From: Flemingiibacterium sp045579745
GTDB taxonomy: Bacteria > Bacillota > Clostridia > Oscillospirales > CAG-272
Direction of reading: 5' to 3'
Length of the DNA: 47,167 bases
NCBI GenBank assembly: GCA_045579745.1
Contig: JAZNMQ010000003.1
Span: 1 to 47,167, forward strand
Part shown: piece by piece, positions 17,100 to 25,924 of the stretch
Layout of the letters: each line of letters begins with the position of its first letter
Numbering within the stretch: position 1 is the first letter of the stretch
Notes under the pieces: model-generated
What the model was told of the DNA's origin: nothing
What the model saw: only the letters and a program-made list of their open reading frames with translations
The model's database searches: none
Translations under genes and position numbers: made by a program

Positions 17100-18206
17100 T
17101 TACTCGTTTGAGGCTTGTTCGATATCATCAGCGGTGGAATTTTCGTCGGTGGCGGCTTCATTGGCAACTGTTTTGCTTGTGTCGGTTTCGCTTGTGTCAG
17201 CTTCGTCTGTAGCGACTTCGCCTGAATCTTCCCCTGCGGTATCCTCGTCGCTCGGGGTGAGATATCTCTCCTTTAAATCGTCGTATGCTTCAAGGTTAAC
17301 GATGTGTGACGCGTAGTAATCGGCTACAGCCTCATATCGCTTGGGATTGAGATGCACTCCGTCATATGTGGTGGCAGGGTCAAGCGTTCCGTCCTCAAGC
17401 GCATACAGCCCTCTCGGGTCGAGCAGGAAAAGCTCCATCTCAGCTGCAAGCGCTGTAAGCTTTTGGTTAAACACAACTGCTTTTTCGTTCGTAATTCCGA
17501 ATTCTGACGTTTTTGAATGTTCGACCGTTACGGGCATTATAAGCTGTATATAGATCGGAACATCGGTTACGGCGCGTATTGCATCAATCGCTTTGCGGTA
17601 AGCATCGATAAACCCATTTGCTTCCCATCCGAGCTCGTTAATGCCCATTGATATGTAAATGGATTTGAATTCTCCGCTATCCTCCTCAAGCGCATCAATA
17701 AGCGTGTAGGATTTTAGCTCACCATTGCTGTCAGGTCTGCGTATAAACGCTTTTGTAAGGATCGTTCGGACGTTAAGGCCTACTGCGGAATAATCTATCG
17801 GGGACATGCTTGTGTACAGGATCAGTCCCGCGGTTCTTGAATCGCCTATGAAAACCGTGTCGTTAAAATAGTCACGGGTTATCATTTCGCTTTCGGGAAC
17901 AGCTTGTGTATAGTCGTATAGAATTTTTGGTATTGGAGGCTGCTCTTCGGGCTCCTCAATTCCGATTGTCGGCGCAAGACGCAATGCTTTGTCGCTGTTT
18001 TGAGGATTGACTGTTTCTACAAAATCGTATTGAATATCGAAAAAAACGAAAGATACCAAGAGCCCTGAAATCGCGACTGCGAGGATCAACAGTATCGATT
18101 TTATAACCAATATGATCGTCGGAACATCTTTTCTTGATATCGGAGGCTCTTTGGCGTATGAACCGGTATCTGTCGGTGATTTTTTACTGCTTTGATTATT
18201 GTTCAA
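17100..18206 (-). CDS. Membrane-anchored SGNH/GDSL hydrolase
   Basis: A 368-residue protein with a short cytoplasmic N-terminus, one transmembrane helix (about 29-54) and an extracellular SGNH domain. FIGDSRTAG is block I with the catalytic Ser, ISMGINELGW carries the Asn block, and YDGVHLNPKRY the Asp-His block, so the catalytic set looks complete. The last 45 residues are an acidic Thr/Ser/Glu/Asp-rich tail (DEADTSETDTSKT), probably disordered. The substrate is unknown; cell-wall or glycan deacylation is the usual role. The start is TTG with AAGGAG about 10 bases upstream, since no ATG is near. Confidence 0.85.
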   Translation of the reverse strand: MNNNQSSKKSPTDTGSYAKEPPISRKDVPTIILVIKSILLILAVAISGLLVSFVFFDIQYDFVETVNPQNSDKALRLAPTIGIEEPEEQPPIPKILYDYTQAVPESEMITRDYFNDTVFIGDSRTAGLILYTSMSPIDYSAVGLNVRTILTKAFIRRPDSNGELKSYTLIDALEEDSGEFKSIYISMGINELGWEANGFIDAYRKAIDAIRAVTDVPIYIQLIMPVTVEHSKTSEFGITNEKAVVFNQKLTALAAEMELFLLDPRGLYALEDGTLDPATTYDGVHLNPKRYEAVADYYASHIVNLEAYDDLKERYLTPSDEDTAGEDSGEVATDEADTSETDTSKTVANEAATDENSTADDIEQASNE

Positions 18207-18240
18207 GCGCTTTTTCTCCTTGAAATTTGCTTATGCGTAT

Positions 18241-18269
18241 AGTATACCACAAAAGTAAACAACCTGCAA
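18241..18269 (-). promoter_or_regulatory. Promoter of the SGNH hydrolase gene
   Basis: On the minus strand, TTGCAG (18264-18269) and TATACT (18241-18246) with a 17-base spacer, just upstream of the AAGGAG and TTG start. Confidence 0.7.
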
Positions 18270-18299
18270 TATTAATTTAAAAATTATATTTATGGAATT

Positions 18300-18929
18300 A
18301 TGAAAATTAATTATCAAACACAACTTGACAAGATAATAACAACGCTGACGCGCGAAAAAATCACGCCGCGGCTGCTTCTTCACGCATGCTGCGCGCCATG
18401 CTCGAGCTATGTTCTTGAATATCTGACCGAATATTTTGACATCACGCTGTATTTTTACAATCCGAACATAACCGACCCTGCCGAATACCAAAAGCGTGCA
18501 GATGAGCTATCCCGCCTGATATCGGAGATGCCGCACAAAAACTCAATCGAGCTTGTAGTATGCAGGCATGATCCGAAGCCGTTTTATGAGCTCTCGGGCG
18601 GACTTGAAGCGCTGCCGGAGGGCGGAGCGCGGTGCTTTGAATGCTATCGCGAGCGACTTAGTACTACAGCGCTTTATATGGCGGAGCACCAGGATGAATT
18701 TGATTATTTTGCGACAACTCTGACAGTCAGCCCTCACAAAAATGCGGCTAAGCTCAATGAGATCGGGCTTGAGCTCGCGCAGAAATATGAGCTTGAATGG
18801 CTACCGTCCGATTTTAAAAAGCGCGAGGGCTACAAGCGCTCGATTGAGCTTTCGGCGAAATATTCTCTCTACCGTCAGGACTATTGCGGATGCGAATTTT
18901 CGAGGGCTGTAAAGCATGGAAACGATTGA
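18300..18929 (+). CDS. queH: Epoxyqueuosine reductase QueH
   Basis: A 209-residue protein of the QueH (DUF208) family, the non-B12 enzyme that reduces epoxyqueuosine to queuosine in tRNA. LLLHACCAPCSSYVLEYL carries the first cysteine set, RCFECYRERL the second, and DYCGCEFS near the C-terminus the last. TLTVSPHKNA is also conserved. No other queuosine genes are in the window. The ATG follows a weak GGA. The gene overlaps the next by 14 bases. Confidence 0.93.
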   Translation: MKINYQTQLDKIITTLTREKITPRLLLHACCAPCSSYVLEYLTEYFDITLYFYNPNITDPAEYQKRADELSRLISEMPHKNSIELVVCRHDPKPFYELSGGLEALPEGGARCFECYRERLSTTALYMAEHQDEFDYFATTLTVSPHKNAAKLNEIGLELAQKYELEWLPSDFKKREGYKRSIELSAKYSLYRQDYCGCEFSRAVKHGND

Positions 18930-19614
18930 GATAGGCGGTATTGCTTTCAGGATCAAACGCTCGGCTCGCAAAAGTATTTGCATTCGTGTTAATTCTCAGG
19001 GAGAAGCCGAGATATTGGCTCCGAGGAGGGTCAGCTTGTCTGAGCTTTCGGCATTTGCCGAGCCGTATGCAAAAAGGGTAGGCGAGCTTTGCGTAAAACG
19101 AGCCGAGGAATATTCAAAAAAGCAGGCATTTCAAATTAAGATCGGCGATGAGCTTCGCTGCCTCGGAGAGCTAAGGCGCTTGATGGAACACGATGGGGAC
19201 GCGGCATACTATGACGATACCGCGTTTTATGTTCCGAGGGGACTTAGCGGCGATCAACTAAAAAATGCCGTAATGGAGCTTTACAAGCTTTACGCAAAGA
19301 GCTATATTTCACACCGTGTGGAAGAAATCTCGGCAAAAATGGGGCTTCATCCGACATCGGTAAGAGTAAACTCAGCGACGTCGCACTGGGCGACCTGCTC
19401 GGCGAAAAACACGCTTAATTTCACATGGTTTACGATAATGGCGCGCCCTGAGGCGATAGATTACATAATCATTCACGAGCTGTGTCACATGAAGCATTTC
19501 AACCACTCGCCAAGATTCTGGGCGGAGGTTGCGCGATACTGCCCGAATTACAAATCGCAAAAGGAGTACCTGAGAGGGCTGTGGCATTGCATATCGCTCG
19601 AAAATTGGAAATAG
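18916..19614 (+). CDS. YgjP-like (DUF45) M48-type metallopeptidase
   Basis: A 232-residue protein of the YgjP/DUF45 family. HELCHMKHFNHSPRFW is the HExxH-type zinc site with the distal conserved histidine, and SATSHWATCSAKNTLNF is the family's other signature (usually SRWGSCS). The family is annotated as M48-like metal-dependent hydrolases. It starts inside the end of queH, so the two are translationally coupled, although no functional link is known. Confidence 0.88.
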   Translation: METIEIGGIAFRIKRSARKSICIRVNSQGEAEILAPRRVSLSELSAFAEPYAKRVGELCVKRAEEYSKKQAFQIKIGDELRCLGELRRLMEHDGDAAYYDDTAFYVPRGLSGDQLKNAVMELYKLYAKSYISHRVEEISAKMGLHPTSVRVNSATSHWATCSAKNTLNFTWFTIMARPEAIDYIIIHELCHMKHFNHSPRFWAEVARYCPNYKSQKEYLRGLWHCISLENWK

Positions 19615-19616
19615 CG

Positions 19617-19634
19617 GCTCCGTGAAAGCGGAGC
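19617..19634 (+). terminator. Short hairpin after the YgjP-like gene
   Basis: A 6-bp stem (GCTCCG with CGGAGC) followed by TTTCTTCTT. It is a weak intrinsic terminator candidate three bases after the stop. Confidence 0.45.
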
Positions 19635-19711
19635 TTTCTTCTTGCTATATGAACAGAAATCGGCGCTTGAAAAATTATACGGATAAAATACAAAAACTTT
19701 CAAAATAACAC

Positions 19712-19740
19712 TTGCAATATCGGTCGAATGATGTTATAAT
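19712..19740 (+). promoter_or_regulatory. Promoter of the ABC exporter gene
   Basis: TTGCAA (19712-19717) and TATAAT (19735-19740) are separated by 17 bases. Confidence 0.85.
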
Positions 19741-19784
19741 ATCAAGGTACCGAACAATTAATGAATTCAGGTGGTGATTCCATA

Positions 19785-21764
19785 ATGAACGGAATGGGAC
19801 CGCGAGGGCGAATGGACGTTAACGAGCGTCTTAGGATACCGCCTCCCCAAAATATTAAAGAGGTTCCCGATTATTTGAAGAAGCTGTTCGGAAGCTTTTT
19901 CAAACGGTTGTTTTATATTTACAGAATAGTTTGGGATACGCGTCCGTGGATACTCTTCCTTATGCTGTTTATGGCGGTATTTCATGGCGTTATGCCGATA
20001 ATCGGCGCGTTTATTTCTAAAGAGCTGATAAACCTTTTGGTTGATTCGGTTACGGGAAATGTGGCGAGCTTTACGATTATTATCGGCACGCTGACCTCAC
20101 AGTTTGCATATATGTTTATAAATCAAATTGTGTCACAGGTCGACGGAATGCTAACGCGAATTGCGGGCGAGCTCGTGTCAAATCACATCAAGGTGATGAT
20201 AGTCAACAAAGCAAAGACTATTGATACGGCAAGCTTTGATACGCCCGAATTTTATCATAAGCTCGAAAATGCCAATCGTGAGGCAGGCAACCGACCGATT
20301 CAGATTCTGAATTCTACATTCAGAATCATGAGTACTGTAATCAGCATGATAAGCTTTGTTACAGTGCTGGCGGCGATAAGCTCATGGGCGCCCATTCTTA
20401 TCGTGTTTATGAGCATTCCCTCGGCGATAATCAATTTCATATATCGCCGCAAGAATGTCGATTATATGTTCCGCCGCTCAAAGGAACGCCGCAAGTTAAA
20501 CTATTTTACAAACATCATGTGCAGCCGCGAGAATGTCAAGGAGGTTCGCATGTTCGGCATGTCGGATATGCTTATTGGCAGGTATAACGAGGTTTTTGCA
20601 AACTATTTCGGAGGACTTCGGAAGCTTATTCTTTTCGAGGGCTTCTGGCACATCGGATTGACAGTGATATCTACCATTGTCAACTGCACGCTGTTTATTT
20701 ACATAGCCTACAATGTTTATCTCGGCAGGCTTGAGGTCGGTGACTATTCGCTCTACACGGGCGCGCTCAATCAGATCGCGTCGGGTGTTGCGACGCTTAT
20801 CAGTACCACCGCATCAATTTATGAGGGCACGCTGTTTATTGACAACATGATCTCGTTTATGGAGGAAAAGCAGACGATAATTCCTCGCCTTTCCTCGCCG
20901 AAGAGGGTCAAGCACGGCGTAGGTCATGTTATCGAATTTGACCATGTAAGCTTCCGCTATCCGGGCGGAGAGCACAATGTAATCGATGATGTGAGCTTTA
21001 CGCTGAATCCTCACGAAAGCGTCGTGCTGGTAGGTCTTAACGGAGCCGGAAAAACCACGCTTCTAAAGCTGCTTACAAGGCTTTACGACCCGACAGAGGG
21101 CAGAATACTTCTTGACGGAGTTGACCTGCGCGATTATGATGTGAGCGACCTGTATCAGGCGTTCGGAATAATATTCCAGGATTTCGGGCGATACGCGTTC
21201 ACCGTTCGCGAGAATATATCATTTGGCGATATCGACAGCGAAATCGACGACGAAAGAGTTAAATACGCGGCAGGTCAATCGGGCGCGGATGAGTTTATCG
21301 AAAAAATGGATGGGCAGTATCACACTCCGCTCATGCGAATTTTCGAGGATGACGGCGCGGAGCCCTCGGGCGGACAATGGCAAAAGCTTGCGATTGCGCG
21401 CGCATTTTACAGCCGTTCGGATATCATGATACTTGATGAGCCGACTGCGGCACTTGATGCCATCGCGGAGCAGGAGATTTACAACGAATTTGATGCGCTC
21501 AGCCAAAATAAGACGACGATCTTCGTATCTCACCGACTCTCGAGCGCGACAAAGGCTTCGAAAATTCTTGTGCTCGAATATGGCAAGCTTATCGAGGAGG
21601 GTAACCACGAGGAGCTTATGAACGCCAAGGGAAGATACTGTGAGCTGTTCACAACTCAGGCGAGCAGATATATTTCCTCCGAATCCGATTCGGTCAATTC
21701 AACAAGCGACCGCCACGAAATGCAAAGAAAACATCGAAATACGAATAATTCTGACTTAATTTAA
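19785..21764 (+). CDS. ABC exporter, fused permease and ATPase
   Basis: About 659 residues: an N-terminal six-helix membrane domain (about 45-360) and a C-terminal nucleotide-binding domain. Walker A is GLNGAGKTT (near 415), the Q-loop IIFQDFGRYAFTVRENI, the signature PSGGQ rather than LSGGQ, Walker B IMILDEPTAALD, and the H-loop SHRLSSA. It belongs to the lipid/peptide exporter (MsbA/LmrA-like) class as a half transporter. No partner half lies next to it, so it probably forms a homodimer. The substrate is unknown. The start is the ATG after AGGTGGTG, 24 bases inside an upstream in-frame ATG that lacks a well-placed SD. Confidence 0.9.
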   Translation: MNGMGPRGRMDVNERLRIPPPQNIKEVPDYLKKLFGSFFKRLFYIYRIVWDTRPWILFLMLFMAVFHGVMPIIGAFISKELINLLVDSVTGNVASFTIIIGTLTSQFAYMFINQIVSQVDGMLTRIAGELVSNHIKVMIVNKAKTIDTASFDTPEFYHKLENANREAGNRPIQILNSTFRIMSTVISMISFVTVLAAISSWAPILIVFMSIPSAIINFIYRRKNVDYMFRRSKERRKLNYFTNIMCSRENVKEVRMFGMSDMLIGRYNEVFANYFGGLRKLILFEGFWHIGLTVISTIVNCTLFIYIAYNVYLGRLEVGDYSLYTGALNQIASGVATLISTTASIYEGTLFIDNMISFMEEKQTIIPRLSSPKRVKHGVGHVIEFDHVSFRYPGGEHNVIDDVSFTLNPHESVVLVGLNGAGKTTLLKLLTRLYDPTEGRILLDGVDLRDYDVSDLYQAFGIIFQDFGRYAFTVRENISFGDIDSEIDDERVKYAAGQSGADEFIEKMDGQYHTPLMRIFEDDGAEPSGGQWQKLAIARAFYSRSDIMILDEPTAALDAIAEQEIYNEFDALSQNKTTIFVSHRLSSATKASKILVLEYGKLIEEGNHEELMNAKGRYCELFTTQASRYISSESDSVNSTSDRHEMQRKHRNTNNSDLI

Positions 21765-21793
21765 TAAAAATTTCACGAAATCTATTTATTTTC

Positions 21794-21807
21794 CCCTCAT
21801 TATGTGT
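21794..21807. repeat. Left arm of 14-bp inverted repeat at the vanY-like promoter
   Basis: CCCTCATTATGTGT is a perfect inverted copy of 21847-21860. This arm ends one base before the -10 element, so it could be an operator half-site. Confidence 0.7.
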
Positions 21808-21813
21808 TATAAT
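21805..21813 (+). promoter_or_regulatory. Extended -10 promoter of the VanY-type gene
   Basis: TGTTATAAT is an extended -10 element. The -35 (TTTATT, 17 bases upstream) is poor. The predicted transcript has a leader of about 145 bases. Confidence 0.6.
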
Positions 21814-21831
21814 AGATGAAGCAGAAAAAAC

Positions 21832-21926
21832 TGCGGCATATATGATACACATAATGAGGGTTTTCATTATCCGAACTATATTTTATTTGGAATACTTCGG
21901 TCAATGACCGAGGTTTGACTGCCGCA
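21832..21926 (+). ncRNA. Candidate structured leader of the VanY-type gene
   Basis: Three stems can be drawn. P1 pairs TGCGGCA (21832-21838) with TGCCGCA (21920-21926). P2 pairs ATAATGA (21851-21857) with TCATTAT (21864-21870). P3 pairs CTTCGGTC with GACCGAGG around 21895-21913. Together they make a three-way junction. A small competing hairpin, GCAG/CTGC (21821-21834), could disrupt P1. No known riboswitch class is recognised. Confidence 0.45.
21847..21860. repeat. Right arm of 14-bp inverted repeat
   Basis: ACACATAATGAGGG is the perfect inverted partner of 21794-21807, 39 bases away. It overlaps the P2 stem of the leader. Confidence 0.7.
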
Positions 21927-21964
21927 AACCATTCCCCAAAAAAGTCAGAAAGGAAGCTTCCGTT

Positions 21965-23557
21965 TTGGCGGAAGCTACGGTTATAAATATGAACAACAAC
22001 CGACCAAGCGGCAATAGGCAGAATCAGAATCCGCCGCCGCGCCAAACGAGCCAGCCTGGCCGTGCGCCCACAGGCTCAAATCAGATGTCGGGTCAAAGAC
22101 CTGCTCAAAGGCAAAATCAAAGACCTGCAAATATGCAGGGTAATGCTCAAACGCCAATGAGCCGAATAAACAGTCAGACTCCTGCCAAACGCCGTTCCGA
22201 ACCGAAAAAAGTCAAGCTGACAGCAGAGCAGATTGAAATCAACCGCGTAAACAGACAGCGCGAACGCTACTACATAAAAAAACGCCGTGCAGCGTTCATT
22301 CGAACCTTGCTTGCACGAATCGTCGTATTTTTGTTTTTATTTGCGCTGCTTTTAGTATTATCATCGGCGGCATTTTACTACAATCTAACAAAGGTTGATT
22401 ATACCGACGAGTCGGCGTATTCATACACGATCGGAGATAAAAAGTACTCGCTTCCGTATGATGAGGTGGTTCATGACGGACGCGTTTATGTGAGCTTCAC
22501 CGATGTTGCCGAAATGTGCGATTTGGCTGTGACGGGCTCGGATGAGGATATCAAATATGTGATAAAAGGCGATGAAGCGGAAACGATACGCTTTGTTACC
22601 GATTCTCGTGTCGTTTATGTCAACGGAGTTGAGGCAAGACTTGGTGACGACAGCTTTTACCGAAATGGAAAGCTGTTTGTTCCGTTTGAATTTCTGAAGG
22701 CGTATTTTACCGGTCTTGATGTAACGCTTGACGAGAAATCGCATCATATTACGGTTGAACGGGTTATTACCAATCTAAATGAAAAGGGCAAGCTTCCAAA
22801 GGATGAGGAGCCGATTTACGGAGAGCTTTCGTTCCTTCTTCAGGCTCCGACTACAATAGAGTCGCTTGTTGAGGAAAAGGTTGAGGATACGACCATGCCG
22901 GACCTTGGCTTTATTACAAATCTTAAGCTGTACGAGCAGTACATGAATCCGGGTAATACGACCGAGTTCTTAGAGCTGGTCAATATTAATAACAAGTTAG
23001 ATTCAAGCTATGCTCCGACCGACCTCACGGTAGTTGAAAAAACGAGAAATGACGGGCGTACAAGCCAGCTTCTCCGCGAATATCCCGCAAGGGCACTCGA
23101 GGCTCTGTTCAAGGAGATGGAAGCGGCAGGCTTTACCGATGTTGACGTAACGAGTGCATACAGAAGCTATGCTTATCAGGATGCGCTGTTCAGTCCGACG
23201 CTTCAGAAATATCTGAACATGGGGCTCAGTGAAGAAGAGGCTACCGAAAAGGCTATGGCTGAATCACTACGCAATCCTCCCGGCTCGAGCGAGCATCAGA
23301 CGGGACTTTGCCTCGATATGCACAATATCCCGACCGGCGCAAGCGTAGAGTTTGCAAAAACTGAGCAGTTCAAATGGCTCAAGGAAAACTGCTGGAAGTT
23401 CGGCTTCATTCTTCGTTATCCCGAGGACAAGGTCGATATTACAAAGATCGCCTATGAGCCATGGCATTACCGATATGTAGGACGCTATCATGCTCAGAAA
23501 ATTTACGAGCTTGGCATGTGTCTTGAGGAATATTGGGATTATTTAGAGGGAAACTGA
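21965..23557 (+). CDS. VanY-type D-alanyl-D-alanine carboxypeptidase, membrane anchored
   Basis: A 530-residue protein. A Gln/Asn/Pro-rich disordered cytoplasmic N-terminus (about 1-75) and a basic stretch precede a transmembrane helix (about 112-138). Outside, a copper-amine-oxidase-N-like stalk domain (about 150-265; YSLPYDEVVHDGRVYVSF, GKLFVPFEFLKAY) leads to an M15B peptidase domain (about 350-530). SEHQTGLCLDMH supplies the first zinc His and Asp, and EPWHYRYVG the last zinc His. It trims the terminal D-Ala from peptidoglycan stem peptides. The TTG start is chosen because AGGAAG lies 8 bases upstream; the ATG at 21989 has no well-placed SD. The TTG sits in a hairpin loop. Confidence 0.9.
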   Translation: MAEATVINMNNNRPSGNRQNQNPPPRQTSQPGRAPTGSNQMSGQRPAQRQNQRPANMQGNAQTPMSRINSQTPAKRRSEPKKVKLTAEQIEINRVNRQRERYYIKKRRAAFIRTLLARIVVFLFLFALLLVLSSAAFYYNLTKVDYTDESAYSYTIGDKKYSLPYDEVVHDGRVYVSFTDVAEMCDLAVTGSDEDIKYVIKGDEAETIRFVTDSRVVYVNGVEARLGDDSFYRNGKLFVPFEFLKAYFTGLDVTLDEKSHHITVERVITNLNEKGKLPKDEEPIYGELSFLLQAPTTIESLVEEKVEDTTMPDLGFITNLKLYEQYMNPGNTTEFLELVNINNKLDSSYAPTDLTVVEKTRNDGRTSQLLREYPARALEALFKEMEAAGFTDVDVTSAYRSYAYQDALFSPTLQKYLNMGLSEEEATEKAMAESLRNPPGSSEHQTGLCLDMHNIPTGASVEFAKTEQFKWLKENCWKFGFILRYPEDKVDITKIAYEPWHYRYVGRYHAQKIYELGMCLEEYWDYLEGN

Positions 23558-23593
23558 TATAAATAATACAGTTTAGTTTGTTAAAATATACAT

Positions 23594-23622
23594 CAGCGAA
23601 GCGTCACTTTGGCGCTTCGCTG
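23594..23622 (+). terminator. Hairpin after the VanY-type gene
   Basis: A 10-bp perfect stem (CAGCGAAGCG with CGCTTCGCTG) and 9-base loop, followed by a weak T-tract. It lies 37 bases after the stop. Confidence 0.6.
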
Positions 23623-23660
23623 TCATTGATTACGAAAATAGTCGAAAAATTGCCAAAGTC

Positions 23661-23689
23661 TTGACAAAGCCTAATTTTTCTCATATAAT
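23661..23689 (+). promoter_or_regulatory. Consensus promoter of the aspartokinase unit
   Basis: Perfect TTGACA (23661-23666) and TATAAT (23684-23689) with a 17-base spacer. The leader of about 85 bases is too short for a lysine riboswitch. Confidence 0.92.
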
Positions 23690-23781
23690 ATACTATATGG
23701 TTATATGCGAAAATATATGTTTTAACACTAAACATATATTATAACGATCAACAATTAATTCTATTACAGAGGTTATATATC

Positions 23782-25095
23782 GTGCTAAAAGTAGTAAAAT
23801 TCGGCGGCAGCTCACTTGCTGATGCGTCACAATTCAAAAAGGTTGCCAACATTATCAAATCCGAGCCGGAGCGCCGCTATGTCGTTCCGTCCGCTCCCGG
23901 AAAGCGTACAAAGAATGACACCAAGGTAACAGATATGCTCTATTCCTGCTATGACCTTGCGGCAAAGGGCGAGGATATCAATGAGGCTTTCGGCGAGATA
24001 GAAGCGCGTTACAATGGTATAATCAGAGAGCTTGAGCTTGATTTCTCGCTTGATGAAGATTTCGAGCTTATCAAAAATGCGTTCATCCTTAAAGCAGGCC
24101 GTGACTTTGCGGCAAGCCGCGGTGAATATCTGAACGGTAAGATCCTTGCAAAGTATTTGGGCTTCGACTTTATCGATGCCGCTGAGGTGATTTTCTTCAA
24201 CGACAACGGACAGTTCGACTCCGAGCGCACAAATTCCGTTCTTGGCGCTAAGCTTAAAAAGCATGAATATGCGGTTATTCCGGGATTCTATGGATCAATG
24301 CCTAACGATACCATCAAGACCTTTTCTCGCGGCGGCTCGGATATCACGGGCTCTATTGTAGCGCGTGCATCTGAGTGCGATATTTATGAGAACTGGACGG
24401 ATGTTGACGGTTTTTTGATGGCTGACCCGAGAATAGTTGAAGATCCGCGCGTTATCGGCGAAATTACTTATAAGGAGCTTCGCGAGCTCTCCTATATGGG
24501 CGCAACCGTTCTTCACGAGGATGCGATATTCCCCGTAAGATTCGCAGGTATTCCGATCAATATCCGCAATACAAACAATCCTTCAGCTCACGGCACGATG
24601 ATCGTTTCGATGAGCGATAAATACGACACAGGCAATGTTATTACCGGCGTTGCAGGTAAGAGAGGCTTCTCGGTCCTTTCGATTGAAAAGGACATGATGA
24701 ACGCTGAGGTCGGCTTCGGACGCCGTGTGCTTGAGGTGCTTGAGTCCAACGGAATCTGCTTTGAGCATCTTCCGTCGGGTATTGACAATATGAGCATTAT
24801 TCTCAATACAAGCGATGTTGACGGCAGACGCGAGGCAATAATAAACGGAATTTGCCGTCAGGTAAATCCAGAAACGATTGACATTGAGGATGGACTCGCA
24901 CTTATCGCAGTCGTTGGACGCGCTATGGTAAAGGCTAAAGGAACTGCTGCACGCGTGTTTAAAGCAATAAGCGGTGCAGGCATCAATATTCGCATGATCG
25001 ACCAAGGCTCAAGCGAGATAAGCATTATCGTCGGAGTTGACGAGAAGGACCTTGAAGAGGCTATGTGCGCGATCTACCGCGAGTTTGTTTATTAA
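23782..25095 (+). CDS. lysC: Aspartate kinase
   Basis: A 437-residue monofunctional aspartokinase, which phosphorylates aspartate as the first step toward lysine, threonine and methionine. KFGGSSLAD is the kinase N-terminal signature, FSRGGSDITGSIVA the substrate/ATP region, and ENWTDVDGFLMADPRIV the conserved core. The C-terminal third holds ACT-type regulatory domains (SVLSIEKDMMNAEVGFG; ISGAGINIRMIDQGSSEISI), so feedback control by an amino acid is expected. The start is GTG with GAGG about 10 bases upstream. It supplies the same pathway as metA, though the two genes lie far apart here. Confidence 0.95.
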   Translation: MLKVVKFGGSSLADASQFKKVANIIKSEPERRYVVPSAPGKRTKNDTKVTDMLYSCYDLAAKGEDINEAFGEIEARYNGIIRELELDFSLDEDFELIKNAFILKAGRDFAASRGEYLNGKILAKYLGFDFIDAAEVIFFNDNGQFDSERTNSVLGAKLKKHEYAVIPGFYGSMPNDTIKTFSRGGSDITGSIVARASECDIYENWTDVDGFLMADPRIVEDPRVIGEITYKELRELSYMGATVLHEDAIFPVRFAGIPINIRNTNNPSAHGTMIVSMSDKYDTGNVITGVAGKRGFSVLSIEKDMMNAEVGFGRRVLEVLESNGICFEHLPSGIDNMSIILNTSDVDGRREAIINGICRQVNPETIDIEDGLALIAVVGRAMVKAKGTAARVFKAISGAGINIRMIDQGSSEISIIVGVDEKDLEEAMCAIYREFVY

Positions 25096-25117
25096 TTAGT
25101 GTCAGAAGGCGCACAGG

Positions 25118-25924
25118 ATGTACAAAATTTTCGATATTCACACGCATACCTATCCCGAAGCGATCTGTGACAGAGCTACAAAAAGTCTTGCGGCATTCTA
25201 CGAGTTTATCGTAGAGGGGCAGGGAACGTATGCCGACCTTGAAGCCCAAGGAAAGGGCAAAAACGTTCGTGGATATTTGCTCTTTTCAGTCGCGACAAAT
25301 GCCCGTCAGATGCAAAAGGTCAACGATTCAATAGCCGCGCTTGCAGAGCAATCGCGCGAAAACGGCTATGAAACCGTCGGCTTTGCCGGAATACACCAGG
25401 ATTGCCCCGATTTCGAAGCTGAGGTAGACCGCATCGAGCAGATAGGCTTGAGGGGAATAAAAATTCATCCCGATATTCAGCTTATCGATGTTGACGATAA
25501 ACGCATGATGGAGCTTTGCGAGATTATTGAGGGGCGAATGCCGCTTTATCTTCACATGGGTGACAACCGTCCTCAGTACAGATTTTCCGAGCCTCGTAAG
25601 CTTGCAAGGGTGCTTGACCGCTTTCCGAAGCTTGAGGTGGTTGCGGCACATCTTGGAGGTTACATGGCATGGGAGGAGGCAGTCGCAGAGCTTGCAGGCA
25701 GACCGAATGTTTGGTATGATACCTCAAGCGCTATTTGGGCGATGACCCCTGATTATGCCGAAAAGCTTATACACAAATTCGGAGCGGATCGCGTGATGTT
25801 CGGCACGGATTACCCCGTAAAGAATCTTGACGGCGAGCTTGAGCGCTTCATGAAGATCGAGCTTTCCGAAAAGGAACGCGAGGATATTCTATATTATAAC
25901 GCAAAGAGATTTTTAAAAATATGA
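25118..25924 (+). CDS. Amidohydrolase family protein (TIM-barrel metal hydrolase)
   Basis: A 268-residue protein of the amidohydrolase-2 group. FDIHTHTYPE gives the HxH metal pair, IKIHPD and LYLHMGD the middle metal histidines, VAAHLGGYMAW a further conserved His, and FGTDYPVKN the C-terminal metal Asp. The family includes decarboxylases and hydrolases of small aromatic or cyclic acids; the substrate here is unknown. It follows aspartokinase by 22 bases and overlaps the FkbM gene through ATGA, so the three form one operon. Confidence 0.88.
   Translation: MYKIFDIHTHTYPEAICDRATKSLAAFYEFIVEGQGTYADLEAQGKGKNVRGYLLFSVATNARQMQKVNDSIAALAEQSRENGYETVGFAGIHQDCPDFEAEVDRIEQIGLRGIKIHPDIQLIDVDDKRMMELCEIIEGRMPLYLHMGDNRPQYRFSEPRKLARVLDRFPKLEVVAAHLGGYMAWEEAVAELAGRPNVWYDTSSAIWAMTPDYAEKLIHKFGADRVMFGTDYPVKNLDGELERFMKIELSEKEREDILYYNAKRFLKI

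Noticed and set aside
21814..21964. Cyclic-di-AMP (ydaO) or cyclic-di-GMP riboswitch before the VanY-type gene
   Set aside because: The position near a wall enzyme is suggestive, but the conserved core sequences of those classes are missing.
23690..23781. Lysine riboswitch before aspartokinase
   Set aside because: The leader is about 85 bases, less than half the length needed, and has no five-stem fold.
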